Made by a program: the position numbers and the translations under genes. Shown here piece by piece: positions 7,498 through 16,362 of a DNA stretch of 64,000 nucleotides; position 1 is the stretch's first letter; each line of letters starts with the position of its first letter. Under the pieces are notes generated by a model. The model had not been told where the DNA came from. It made no database searches and was given only the letters and a program-made list of their open reading frames with translations. This DNA comes from Crocinitomicaceae bacterium (GTDB taxonomy: Bacteria > Bacteroidota > Bacteroidia > Flavobacteriales_D > Crocinitomicaceae), in the NCBI GenBank assembly GCA_021325675.1, contig JAJTCM010000004.1, forward strand, positions 190,794-254,793, in the 5' to 3' direction.

Positions 7498-9240
7498 TTA
7501 AAACTTCGCGCGGCTTACCGTTCTGTATTTCTGCAAAACAACAGCTGCATCTTTCGGATATTTTACGGTATAACCGATTTCTACGGATTTTATTTCGTTC
7601 GGCTGCAGGGTCATTTCCCATTTCACTTCACCGGTTTCATTGTCTTTTTTGCCCATGGTCAATTCGTCAACGGTAACGGTAATGTCGGCGTTTTTACTGA
7701 CAGGAACCTGGTCGTAAACATAAATTTTAATTGGTGTGTTGCGGTTGTTGCGCACGGCAATTTCATAAATATATGTTTCCCGTTTGGATGACCCGACCAC
7801 TTTTTTAGAGCTCATTTCGGATTTCAGCTTGCGCATCACGGTAATTTTGTTGTCGCGGCCAAAAGACAGGGCAAGCGTATCGCTCACGTTGCGGGTATCG
7901 ATATTCGAAACACCAACGTATTTTCCTCCGAAATAAACATTCGTCGGGCCGGGCATCAGGTCAAGCTCCTGCCAGCCTACGATATTCGCCAGCAAGAAAG
8001 CTCCGTTGTCAAGCTTCGGAACGGTAACATGCGTAAATGTTGCGTCGAGGATATGCTCTTTCACATCGACAACGTAAGGTTTACCGTCTGTCGGGCAGGA
8101 AAATTTCGCCGGGATCACGAATTCTGCCGTCAGCTCGGAAATTTCAACTGTTTCCATTTCGATCGGCAGCTTGGAATTTTTCATGCTTTCGATCTTGCTC
8201 CATTCGTCGTCGTTGCGCGCAAAACGGTTGTTTGTCTGCACTTGCTCATCCAGCATATAATTGTCATAAGCGCGCTGATTGGCCCAGTTCAGGTTGTTTT
8301 CAGCCTCGGCACGGTAATTTTGCTGGTAGGATTTTGGAGAAATGTAAGCCGATTTCTTATTGTATAGGTTTACGTCATAATAATCCAGGAACCACGGGGA
8401 TAAATCAGGCTTCGAAGCCGACAGCTGCGGATCGGCGGTGGAAAGTGTCAGGTCGACGTTGTTCCAGTCATTGCCCGTATTGTTGTAAATTTTCGCTTTG
8501 TATTTCAGGTTGATCTTCTGATTGAGGTCTTCCGCTGATAGATCGTAGGTTGCAACCCAGCCGCAATCGCTAACAAGGTAAGAAAGCGTACATTCGGAAG
8601 CAACCGCTTGTTCGGAGTCGATCAGGATGATAACCTGGTTGCTGCGCTGGTTTTCATTAAAATTCAATTCGGTAAGCTGCAGGCGGATCAGTTCGATTTT
8701 TTCGCTGTAGAGGTAATTTTCTTTATTCAGCTTACTCAGCTGTTTGTTGATCTCGAGGGTACGCGTCCGGTAATATTCCGCTGCTTCTTTGATCTGCGCC
8801 ACGGTGATATTCTGGTTATTTCCTTTCAGGTCGCGGTTGGTGTTCAAAACCGCCAATTCTGCCTGGTAAGAGCTATTGATGTCATTGTTCAGCTGCAGCT
8901 GGTCTTTCAGCAAAGTCAGGGAATCCTTGAGCTTGGCAATACGCGGGTTGAATTGCTCGGCCGCTAAAAAGTCCATTTCTGTTGAAAAAGAAACCACGCG
9001 GTGTTCGGCCTGTAAATTAAACTGGATGCTCTGCGGGTCGGCATAAGCAGATATACCGGAGAAAGTAATCCTGTTCCTTCCCTTAACAAGCTTTATGCTG
9101 CTGACGTGGGTCATTTCGCCCGATGTCAGGAAGAGCTTCACTTTTTTGATTTCTGATGAAATGTTAATTTCATTGGGTTTCTGTGCTAAAGCCAGCAAAG
9201 GCAATGCAAACAGCAAGCAAGCGGAAATAATTTTTTTCAT
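7498..9240 (-). CDS. DUF4139 domain protein, mucoidy inhibitor MuiA-like
   Basis: The 580-residue protein begins with a clear signal peptide (cleavage near LALAQ). An N-terminal beta-sandwich resembling DUF4140 (VKLFLTSGEMTHVSSIKLVKGRN) is followed by a coiled-coil segment of about residues 95-200 (LKDSLTLLKDQLQL onwards) and a C-terminal DUF4139 domain ending in GYTVKYPKD. This is the layout of the MuiA family. The family name comes from an effect on mucoid capsule production, and the biochemical function is not established. It is probably periplasmic. It stands alone, ending at the shared terminator, and the next gene upstream on the same strand lies 87 bases away. Confidence 0.85.
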   Translation of the reverse strand: MKKIISACLLFALPLLALAQKPNEINISSEIKKVKLFLTSGEMTHVSSIKLVKGRNRITFSGISAYADPQSIQFNLQAEHRVVSFSTEMDFLAAEQFNPRIAKLKDSLTLLKDQLQLNNDINSSYQAELAVLNTNRDLKGNNQNITVAQIKEAAEYYRTRTLEINKQLSKLNKENYLYSEKIELIRLQLTELNFNENQRSNQVIILIDSEQAVASECTLSYLVSDCGWVATYDLSAEDLNQKINLKYKAKIYNNTGNDWNNVDLTLSTADPQLSASKPDLSPWFLDYYDVNLYNKKSAYISPKSYQQNYRAEAENNLNWANQRAYDNYMLDEQVQTNNRFARNDDEWSKIESMKNSKLPIEMETVEISELTAEFVIPAKFSCPTDGKPYVVDVKEHILDATFTHVTVPKLDNGAFLLANIVGWQELDLMPGPTNVYFGGKYVGVSNIDTRNVSDTLALSFGRDNKITVMRKLKSEMSSKKVVGSSKRETYIYEIAVRNNRNTPIKIYVYDQVPVSKNADITVTVDELTMGKKDNETGEVKWEMTLQPNEIKSVEIGYTVKYPKDAAVVLQKYRTVSRAKF

Positions 9241-9327
9241 AGTATTACATTTAAGGTTGATTATACAAACGGGACGTAAAATGGTTCAATGCGATCGGCA
9301 CATCACTATTTTTCAGATCATTACCCT

Positions 9328-11364
9328 TTATTTCTTCGTGATTTTGTAGAGTACAAACGGTATTTCCTTCGTCAGTTCCGGGTGCGCCATGTAGATGCGT
9401 CCTTTCCGGTCGGATTTCACTTCCCCGCTTGCAATCGGCGCTGCTGAAAACGGGCTGTACCAGTCAATTTTGTATTCCGTTCTTTTGCTAAGGTTCACCA
9501 GGACAATTCCTTTGTTTTTGGCTTCACTTTTCAGGCTCAGGAAAGTTTTGTACTGATCGGCCGGGTTGTATTCCGGTTTGCAGGCTGGCGCAGTCATGTT
9601 GGTGTAATGGTTCCAGGTTAAATTCTGGATCACACCGATGCTTTTGTTTTTTTGTGTACTGTTGAGCGCCAGCATTTCTATCATTCTGTCCTTGCGGATG
9701 AAATATTCGGGAGCCGTATATTCATCAAAATCGATGTCTTTCACGAAAGCCTGGACAAGCTTGAAATTTTCCCAAAGCGCATAATTGTGCTGTTCGTTCC
9801 AGTTGATCCCGGAAGAGCAAGTGCCTGAAAAAACAGTCATCCACATATCTTTAATCCACTCGGAATTGTTATCGCAGCGCTCAATTTCAGTGTCGCCTGT
9901 ACCGATTTCACTGAAGAACATCGGTTTGTTGTAAGCAGCATACATTTTATAAGCGTCCTGTAACTCCTTCCGCTTGTTGTTCACCCGGTGGATGTTGTGC
10001 GTAATAACATCAACTGTTGGCAGTCCGAAGGATTTGTCGCCCTGGTCTTCCTTCGGTTTCGCACCGTCGTAATTCACGGCAAGCAAGTGGTTTGTGTGCC
10101 ACAATTCCTCCTTGATGTATTTCGTCATTTCAGCATGCCACTGGTAAATTTCGTTCGGGTAATCACCGAATTTATTGTTGATTTCACTCATCATTTCAAT
10201 GATCGCGATTGACGGCGAATAACCCCAGCGGGAAATGATGTAGCGCAGGCGGTTTTTGTAATGCTTCTTCGCCAGCGGGTTCGTCAGGAACTCAATCGGG
10301 TCTTTGAGGCCAAGCTCGTTGCGGTAACAGTATCCCTTGTCATCGCCGCCGTCTGCATACCAGTCCCAGGCCGTTACGTCGTAGTGCGCTTTGGCAACCG
10401 GGTAACCGAGGAAGAGGTTGAAATGCACTTTTAAATCCAGCTGTTCCGACCGCTCAAATAATTTGTCCATTTCCCAGGCCACGTTCATGCGCGAGGAATA
10501 ATCACCCAGCTTGTCGTATTCAATTTCGTATGTGTGCGGGAAAATGAAAAAGCGGTAATAATTTCCGCCGGCCTGCTTCAGCTTTTCAATTTCTTTCAGG
10601 AAAACGAGGTAGGCATTCATATTCATCGGGAGGTCTTTGAGATGGGCGCACCATTCTTCGTAACCCGCACATTCGCATTTCGAGCAGTTGTATTCGTCTT
10701 TTATGACTTTCCCCTGCGCATCTTTTTCGTAATGACAGGTTGGTTTCGGTAAATTCTGGCCGATCGGCAAAAAGGTTTTGTCCCCGATCTCGAGGTAACG
10801 CTTATTGTCGGAAACATGCACAAATCCCGGTTTATCGGAAGCCACGCAGGTAAATTCGTATTCGCCGAGCTTCAGGATTTCGGTTCCTTTGACCCGGATG
10901 CTGACTGTAAAATGCCATTTCCCGGGTGTATCCGGCGTGTACCTGATCCGAAAATTATCCTGTGTTTTCTGCTTTGTCCAATGCCAGTCATTCAGGTTTT
11001 TGCTTTCCGTTGCGCGCTTGAAATCTTCGTAATAAAAAGCGTAAATATTGTTTTTTAACACCCACTGTCCGCTGTTTTCCCATGAAAAAGCTGCTACAAT
11101 GTCGATATCCTCCGGGTTGAAAGGATTGAGCTTATTGCTGTTGTTTTCCTTTTTCAGAAAGCTTTGCACCTGCTTTTCAACCGAGTCATGGAGATGTACA
11201 CCGAGCTCCAGGCGCTCATATTGCATAATGGCCGGGTTTGACATGGCTTTCGGGATGATCCAGTCGATTGCGTATCCCCTTTTCGGGATGTCCCTTTCCT
11301 GTGAAAATGACAAAGTAACAAGGATGTTTAGAAATAAAAAAGAAAGTAAATTTTTTCGTGTCAT
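9328..11364 (-). CDS. DUF5060 glycoside-hydrolase-like secreted protein with a Cys-rich insertion
   Basis: This 678-residue protein has a signal peptide (cleavage near residue 21), an N-terminal beta-sandwich of the DUF5060 type (about residues 45-175), a central TIM-barrel-like region (about 195-560) and a C-terminal beta domain (about 570-678). MMSEINN (E394) and FFSEIGTG (E486) fit the acid/base and nucleophile glutamates of clan GH-A enzymes. The linker into the barrel carries a cluster of cysteines at residues 210, 227, 230, 232 and 239, which looks like a metal-binding or disulphide knot. The substrate is unknown. A radical SAM/SPASM gene lies 16 bases upstream on the same strand, suggesting an operon. 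Confidence 0.75.
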   Translation of the reverse strand: MTRKNLLSFLFLNILVTLSFSQERDIPKRGYAIDWIIPKAMSNPAIMQYERLELGVHLHDSVEKQVQSFLKKENNSNKLNPFNPEDIDIVAAFSWENSGQWVLKNNIYAFYYEDFKRATESKNLNDWHWTKQKTQDNFRIRYTPDTPGKWHFTVSIRVKGTEILKLGEYEFTCVASDKPGFVHVSDNKRYLEIGDKTFLPIGQNLPKPTCHYEKDAQGKVIKDEYNCSKCECAGYEEWCAHLKDLPMNMNAYLVFLKEIEKLKQAGGNYYRFFIFPHTYEIEYDKLGDYSSRMNVAWEMDKLFERSEQLDLKVHFNLFLGYPVAKAHYDVTAWDWYADGGDDKGYCYRNELGLKDPIEFLTNPLAKKHYKNRLRYIISRWGYSPSIAIIEMMSEINNKFGDYPNEIYQWHAEMTKYIKEELWHTNHLLAVNYDGAKPKEDQGDKSFGLPTVDVITHNIHRVNNKRKELQDAYKMYAAYNKPMFFSEIGTGDTEIERCDNNSEWIKDMWMTVFSGTCSSGINWNEQHNYALWENFKLVQAFVKDIDFDEYTAPEYFIRKDRMIEMLALNSTQKNKSIGVIQNLTWNHYTNMTAPACKPEYNPADQYKTFLSLKSEAKNKGIVLVNLSKRTEYKIDWYSPFSAAPIASGEVKSDRKGRIYMAHPELTKEIPFVLYKITKK

Positions 11365-11380
11365 GAATTGTTTTTTTACG

Positions 11381-12406
11381 TTAAACCCACACTTTAGAAC
11401 CTTCCGAGCAGTTCCGGCAGATTTCGATCTCGTTTCTGCCGCCGAGGATCTGCTGTCTAAAATTAGCGTATTTTTTAGAATTCCAGATGTTTTTGAAATC
11501 TTCTTTTAAAACCGAGCCCAGCCGGATCGTGGCGTCTTTATCGAAACAGCACGGAACAACCTGCGCATCCCAGGTTAGCACGCAGGAAGACCACATGCGC
11601 CAGCAATGATTGCCGGTTTCAGCTTTCAGGCGGAAAGTGCCGTCTTTTTTGCGGACATAACGCGCATATTTTTCATTTTCGGGGATCAGCGGGTTACCGT
11701 GCTCGTAATCGTAAACCTGGGCACTCTTCAGGCGCACTTCATCAATTCCTGTTGCGTCTGCAAGCTTGAAGACATCTTCCACCTGGTGCTCGTTGGGCTT
11801 AACTACCAAAAACTGAAAGATGAGGTGCGGGGTCGGTGAATTCAGCTCTTTTTTGGCTTCTACCAGTAAGCGGGATGCTTCCAGTACTTTTTCCAGCTTG
11901 CCGTGCACCCGGTAATTTTCGTATGTTTCCTGCGTCGTGCCGTCAATCGAGATAATTAAGCGGTCCAAACCCGAATTGACTATTTCACGGGCCTTGTCGC
12001 GGTTGATGAAATGTGCGTTTGTGGAAGTTGCGGTATATATCCGGTGTTTTTTGGCTTCTTTGACTAATTCCAGGAAATCAGGGTTGAGAAAAGGCTCGCC
12101 CTGGAAATAATAATTGATGTAGAAAAGCTGTTTCCCAACTTGCTCAATGATCCGTTTATTGCTCGCCAGGTCAATTTTTCCCGTAGGGCGGGTAAATTGC
12201 TTAAGACCGCTGGGACATTCCGGGCAACCGAGATTGCAAGCGGTGGTTGGCTCGATGCTCAGCGTAAAGGGAAGTCCCCGGTGGAAATTTTTTTTGAAAA
12301 GACGCGAAAGGATGAATGAAGATCCTAAAACAAGCAGGTTCCAGCAGCGTCTTGGGTTCAGAAGCCGCAGAATGCGTAAATTATCATATAAAACGGAACC
12401 CTTCAC
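11381..12406 (-). CDS. Radical SAM/SPASM domain protein
   Basis: The 341-residue protein has the radical SAM cluster motif at C57, C61 and C64 (CNLGCPEC) after an N-terminal extension with a hydrophobic stretch. A SPASM-type C-terminal region contains CWRMWSSCVLTW, VVPCC and CRNCS, which would bind one or two auxiliary iron-sulphur clusters. Family members modify peptides or proteins or act on carbohydrates and lipids. The start is GTG at 12406, and no in-frame ATG lies before the cluster motif. The only gene in the same run is the DUF5060 protein downstream. Modification of that protein is possible (C-type anaerobic sulphatase maturases are SPASM proteins), but no sulphatase is present. Confidence 0.82.
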   Translation of the reverse strand: MKGSVLYDNLRILRLLNPRRCWNLLVLGSSFILSRLFKKNFHRGLPFTLSIEPTTACNLGCPECPSGLKQFTRPTGKIDLASNKRIIEQVGKQLFYINYYFQGEPFLNPDFLELVKEAKKHRIYTATSTNAHFINRDKAREIVNSGLDRLIISIDGTTQETYENYRVHGKLEKVLEASRLLVEAKKELNSPTPHLIFQFLVVKPNEHQVEDVFKLADATGIDEVRLKSAQVYDYEHGNPLIPENEKYARYVRKKDGTFRLKAETGNHCWRMWSSCVLTWDAQVVPCCFDKDATIRLGSVLKEDFKNIWNSKKYANFRQQILGGRNEIEICRNCSEGSKVWV

Positions 12407-12454
12407 TTATACAAAAATAGTGAACTTGGGAGGAAAAAGCTACTAAATGAGGAT

Positions 12455-13036
12455 TTATCTCATTTTCGGGGTTTTCACCCGGCCTTTGTGCATTTGGGCC
12501 ATGCGCATCTGGTTTTTGGAAACCACCATGGTCATTTGCTTTTGCATCATGGAAATCTGGTCCTTCAGGATGCCGTTTTTATCCATTTTTTTCGCTTCGG
12601 AAAGCAAAGACTGAGCTTCGGTTTTGCGGCCTGTCTGCGCACAGATCCCAGCCAGGTGCAAGCGCGCAACGGCATTGTCCTGGGCGGTACGCAAGCCCAT
12701 TGCTATCGCTTTGCGCAGCAGCTGCTCACTTTTTGCAAATCCTAATTCCTGGGTGCCGAGCATCGCCTTGAGGTACAAAACATAGGCATGCTGTTTTTTC
12801 GGCATTAAGTCCGGGCGTGAAATGCGCTTCAGGTAAAAATTGGCCTTTTCCTGGTTTCCGAGACGCATCTGGTTCAAGGCCAGGAGCATATTTTCATTGC
12901 GGAAAAAGCTCAGTATTACCAGTGCGGAAAGAAAGATCACAACGATTCCCCAGCCCCAGTGGCCGGAATAAAAAGCGTAAAAATTCAAGCCTAAAACGGA
13001 TGCTGCAATAACGCAGCGAATAATAAATCCTAACAT
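12455..13036 (-). CDS. Membrane-anchored TPR-like protein with Met-rich tail
   Basis: The 193-residue protein is of unknown function. Two membrane segments occupy residues 2-22 and 27-45, followed by helical repeats (ALNQMRLGNQEKANFYLKRI, then AKSEQLLRKAIAMGL and ARLHLAGICAQTGRKTEAQSLLSEA) that resemble three tetratricopeptide units. The C-terminal 40 residues are basic and rich in methionine. The soluble part should face the cytoplasm if the short hairpin inserts with both ends inside. It starts six bases after the RidA-family gene on the same strand, so the two are probably co-transcribed. This is a hypothetical membrane scaffold. Confidence 0.65.
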   Translation of the reverse strand: MLGFIIRCVIAASVLGLNFYAFYSGHWGWGIVVIFLSALVILSFFRNENMLLALNQMRLGNQEKANFYLKRISRPDLMPKKQHAYVLYLKAMLGTQELGFAKSEQLLRKAIAMGLRTAQDNAVARLHLAGICAQTGRKTEAQSLLSEAKKMDKNGILKDQISMMQKQMTMVVSKNQMRMAQMHKGRVKTPKMR

Positions 13037-13042
13037 AATTAT

Positions 13043-13477
13043 TTAATCAATGGTTGCTATACATTTTAATTCAATGGCGATAGGCGTAGGAAGCGCGCTG
13101 ATCTCGCAAGTTGTCCTGCAGGGCTGGTTGTCTTTGAAATACTCGGCATAAAGGCGGTTGTATGTATGAAAATCCCGTTTCATGTTCACGAGGAAAACCG
13201 TAACGTCCACCAGCTTATCCCAGCTGGAACCGGATTCTTCCAGGATAACGCGTACGTTTTCAAAAACCGAGCGGCACTGCGCTTCGAAATCAAACTCCAG
13301 GAAGTTCCCGTTTTTATCGAGCTTTAAGCCCGGCACACCGGAATCCGTATCATCGGAGCCTGCAGTTCGCGGGCCAACGCCGGAAAGGAACAGCAAATTT
13401 CCAACTTTGCGGGCGTGCGGGTACAAACCCACGGGCTTAGGTGCTTTTTGTGTTGAAATTCGCGTGTTGTCCTCCAT
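13043..13477 (-). CDS. RidA (YjgF/YER057c/UK114) family protein, 2-aminomuconate deaminase-like
   Basis: The 144-residue protein fits the RidA family. The PKPVGLYPHARKVGNLLFLSGVGPR segment (opening at about residue 14) and the C-terminal PCRTTCEISALP with the conserved arginine are typical. RidA proteins hydrolyse reactive imine intermediates. The PHARxVGxLLFLSGVGPR variant is the one usually annotated as 2-aminomuconate deaminase in kynurenine degradation, but no other genes of that pathway are in the window, so the specific role is uncertain. ATG at 13477 follows a -7 element at 13494-13501. Confidence 0.85.
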   Translation of the reverse strand: MEDNTRISTQKAPKPVGLYPHARKVGNLLFLSGVGPRTAGSDDTDSGVPGLKLDKNGNFLEFDFEAQCRSVFENVRVILEESGSSWDKLVDVTVFLVNMKRDFHTYNRLYAEYFKDNQPCRTTCEISALPTPIAIELKCIATID

Positions 13478-13493
13478 TTGTTTATTTTTGCCA

Positions 13494-13501
13494 CAAAATT
13501 A
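13494..13501 (-). promoter_or_regulatory. -7 promoter element for the RidA-family operon
   Basis: On the minus strand TAATTTTG matches TAnnTTTG, 16 bases before the ATG at 13477. The -33 element is not convincing. Confidence 0.4.
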
Positions 13502-13559
13502 CGGATAAATAACGAATTTAAAAAATCTAATTCCGAACTATCCGCCTAAAAACAAGTTC

Positions 13560-13778
13560 ATGCAAAATTATACTGAGTATGTCGGATACGCTGCTTCCCT
13601 GGCGGTTTTGGTTTCCTTCCTGATGAAGAAAATGAAGCCGCTGCGGATGATCAATATCCTGGGCTGTGGACTTTTTGTAACTTATGGCGCTTTGCTGGGA
13701 TCCATCCCAATAATTATTACAAACACCGCCATTTGCTGCGTTCACATTTTTTACTTAACAAAAAAGGGGGAAAACTAA
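13560..13778 (+). CDS. Small membrane protein, YgjV-like
   Basis: The 72-residue protein has three predicted membrane helices: about residues 5-22, 30-48 and 50-66 (IPIIITNTAICCVHIFYL). The pattern VGYAASLAVLVSFLMKKMKPLRMINILGCGLFVTYG resembles short YgjV or SWEET-like hairpin proteins of Bacteroidota, in which a sequence of this kind recurs as a half-transporter unit. It may therefore act as a multimer, but no substrate is known. Its stop codon lies inside the hairpin of the terminator at 13766-13788. The RidA-family gene is divergent, starting 83 bases away. Confidence 0.7.
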   Translation: MQNYTEYVGYAASLAVLVSFLMKKMKPLRMINILGCGLFVTYGALLGSIPIIITNTAICCVHIFYLTKKGEN

Positions 13779-13788
13779 ATTTTCCCCC
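13766..13788. terminator. Bidirectional terminator overlapping the stop codon
   Basis: GGGGGAAAA (13766-13774) pairs perfectly with TTTTCCCCC (13780-13788) around a five-base loop that contains most of the TAA stop codon at 13776-13778. A-rich sequence precedes the stem, favouring termination of the converging CUB/FN3 gene. The T-tract after it is weak. Confidence 0.7.
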
Positions 13789-13811
13789 TCCTGTTGTATG
13801 ATCTTAATCTC

Positions 13812-16298
13812 TTAGTTTTTCACCAAAGAATAAGTTTTAGTGCTTGTCCCGTTGGAAACAACGAGGAAGTAAACACCGTTGTCATAATTTGACAGATCGA
13901 TTGTGCTTTCAGCAGCGCTTGTGTTAACGCTCATGTTCAGGCTTCTGCCCTGCATGTCGTTTACAGTATAGCTCAATGTGCTTCCTGCCATGTTTTCGAT
14001 TGTGAATTTACCGGTGGAAGGGTTCGGGTAAACCGTCACCAGATCCTGTGCGCTTTCGTCGATTGCAAGGTAGAACTGGCAGTCAATTAAAGCTGACCAT
14101 CCGCTGTAAACCTGGCTAACATCACTGTGGAAAACGAAAGTCAAACAACCGTCAGGGCTTGTAGATGTAACTACACCCGGGCTGTTAGTTCCCTGGTAAG
14201 TTCCCATCAAAGTACCCATTGTGCTGTTACCGTTGAAAACCATCAGGGAGTCATAATCCTGCTCAGTCTCGAAAGACGTAAAGTTAACTTCTACGAAATC
14301 GTAGTCACCTGTAGGGCAAATAGTCGTTGTGTCAGCGCTGTCATTTGAATATTCGAATGCTCCTCCGTTATCAACAAACAGGTTGCCGCAAACGAAAGGT
14401 GCGATTTCAGTAGCAAACGTCTGAGGACCTGCTGAGAAGCTGGTGTCAGTACCGCCACAGTATGATCTTACGTAGTAATCATAAGCCGTAGATCCCATTA
14501 AGCCTGTAATTGTGAAAGGGTTGCTTGTAGCAAGGATTGTAGTTCCTGTACCTTCAGCAAAACCTGCAAGGCCGTATTCAACTACCCATTGTGTTTCTGT
14601 GCCGCCTGCAGTCCAGGAAACAGTTGCAGTTGATGCAGTTGATGCGTCGGACATGAGGTTTGTAGGCTCAAAACAAGTAATCGGATCGATACAGTTGATC
14701 GATGCTTCCCATCCCGGGTAAGTTGCAGTGAAATCACTTGCAAACACGGCAGTCAAACAACCGTTCGGGTTAGTAGAGTAAACTGTAAACGGATCAAGCT
14801 CATCCTGGTAGCTTCCGATGATGTTATCGTTCGTTGAGTTTCCGTTGTAGATTGTTAAAGAGTCATAACCACCTTCAGTATAGAACATGCTGAAGTCAAG
14901 TAAAACAACCTGGCCAGGAGTTGTAGGGCAAATTGTTACTGTATCGTTCACGTCATTGCTGTATTCTCCGAATCCTCCGTTGTCAATAAAGATATTGCCG
15001 CAAATGAAAGGCTCAGGAGAAGTCATGAATGTTACAGGACCTGCTGAGAAGCTTGTGTCTGTACCACCACAGTAAGATCTTACATAGTAATCATAAGTTG
15101 TCAAGCCTGACAATCCGCTGATTGTAAAAGGGTTTGTAGTTGCCAGAACTACTGTTCCTGCGCCTTCAGCAAAACCTTCAGGACCATATTCAACTACCCA
15201 TTGTGTTTCAGCGCCGCCCGGAGTCCAGGACAAAGTCGCTGTTACATCTGATGCATCGTCAACCATCAGGTCAGAAGGCTCAAAGCAAGTGATCGGTGGA
15301 ACACAGTTAATAGTCGCTTGCCATCCTGCATCCTCCACGATATCATCACTCCAGAACATAGCTGTTAAACATCCGTTCGGGTTAGTGGAATAAACCGTAA
15401 ACGGATCCAGAACGCCTGTGTATGTCCCGATTAAATCATCCATAATAGAGTTACCGTTGAAAATCATCAGGGAATCATATCCTTCTTCAACAGAGAACAT
15501 GGAGAAATCAAGCAATACGATGTCACCCGGGTTTGTAGGGCAGATAGTCGTCGTGTCAGCTGTGTTTACGCCATAATCACCGTATGCGCCGTTATCCATG
15601 TATAGGTTTCCGCAAATGAAAGGTGCCATATCCGTTGTAAACATCATTGGCCCGCTCACGTAGCTGGTGTCAGCTGGTCCGCAGATTGCCCTAACATAAT
15701 ACTGGTAAGCTGATGTTCCCATCAGGCCGTTGAGGGTCAAAGGGTTGTTTGAAGTAATAACTTCTGTTCCCTGGCCTGGTGAGAAACCGACAGGACCGTA
15801 TTCAACAGCCCATTGTGTTTCAGCGCCGCCAGCCGTCCAGCCGATGGATGCAGTAGTTTCTGTTGTTGAGTTTACAAGCAGGTCGCTAACAGACGGGCAA
15901 GTTGTTGGCTGCTCACACATAGTGATAGCTTCCCATCCCGGGTATGTAACAGAACCGTCACTTGACCAAACGAGCGTAAGGCATCCGTTCGGGTTAGTGG
16001 AAACAACCGTACCCGGTGAGTTCGTACCGTAGTAAGAACCGATCATCATGTCAGCAGTTGAGTTTCCGTTGTAAATTGTCAATGAGTCGTATTCAGCTTC
16101 AGTGTCAAAGCTTGTGAACACAATGATAGCTACTTCACCTGGGGTAGAAGGGCAGATTGTAATTTCCTGGTATTCGTCATCGCTGTACTCACCGGTAGGG
16201 CCTCCCGAGTCAATGTAAGAATCACCACAATTGAGCTGTGCCTGGCTAAAGCCTGCAAAGCCCAATAATAATAGAGCTAGAGTGTATAATTTATTCAT
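13812..16298 (-). CDS. Secreted CUB-like/fibronectin type III repeat protein with T9SS type A sorting domain
   Basis: The 828-residue protein has a signal peptide (MNKLYTLALLLLGFAGFSQAQ). It then alternates four CUB-like domains (each opening with CGxxxxDxG and a TICPTxPG strand, and containing YDSLxIYNGNS) with three fibronectin type III domains (each with WTxGGAETQWxVEYGPxGF). The last 75 residues (VYPNPSTGKFTIENMAGS to the end, TKTYSLVKN) are a T9SS type A sorting domain. It should be exported across the outer membrane by type IX secretion and displayed or released. The repeats are so alike that they show as DNA repeats of roughly 590 bp. ATG at 16298 is chosen because upstream residues are not signal-like. 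An adhesive or binding role is inferred. Confidence 0.88.
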   Translation of the reverse strand: MNKLYTLALLLLGFAGFSQAQLNCGDSYIDSGGPTGEYSDDEYQEITICPSTPGEVAIIVFTSFDTEAEYDSLTIYNGNSTADMMIGSYYGTNSPGTVVSTNPNGCLTLVWSSDGSVTYPGWEAITMCEQPTTCPSVSDLLVNSTTETTASIGWTAGGAETQWAVEYGPVGFSPGQGTEVITSNNPLTLNGLMGTSAYQYYVRAICGPADTSYVSGPMMFTTDMAPFICGNLYMDNGAYGDYGVNTADTTTICPTNPGDIVLLDFSMFSVEEGYDSLMIFNGNSIMDDLIGTYTGVLDPFTVYSTNPNGCLTAMFWSDDIVEDAGWQATINCVPPITCFEPSDLMVDDASDVTATLSWTPGGAETQWVVEYGPEGFAEGAGTVVLATTNPFTISGLSGLTTYDYYVRSYCGGTDTSFSAGPVTFMTSPEPFICGNIFIDNGGFGEYSNDVNDTVTICPTTPGQVVLLDFSMFYTEGGYDSLTIYNGNSTNDNIIGSYQDELDPFTVYSTNPNGCLTAVFASDFTATYPGWEASINCIDPITCFEPTNLMSDASTASTATVSWTAGGTETQWVVEYGLAGFAEGTGTTILATSNPFTITGLMGSTAYDYYVRSYCGGTDTSFSAGPQTFATEIAPFVCGNLFVDNGGAFEYSNDSADTTTICPTGDYDFVEVNFTSFETEQDYDSLMVFNGNSTMGTLMGTYQGTNSPGVVTSTSPDGCLTFVFHSDVSQVYSGWSALIDCQFYLAIDESAQDLVTVYPNPSTGKFTIENMAGSTLSYTVNDMQGRSLNMSVNTSAAESTIDLSNYDNGVYFLVVSNGTSTKTYSLVKN

Positions 16299-16362
16299 AA
16301 AAAATAATAATTTGATTTCCGTAAAGATATAAATTATTTTTAAACTTGTACAAAATTTAACA

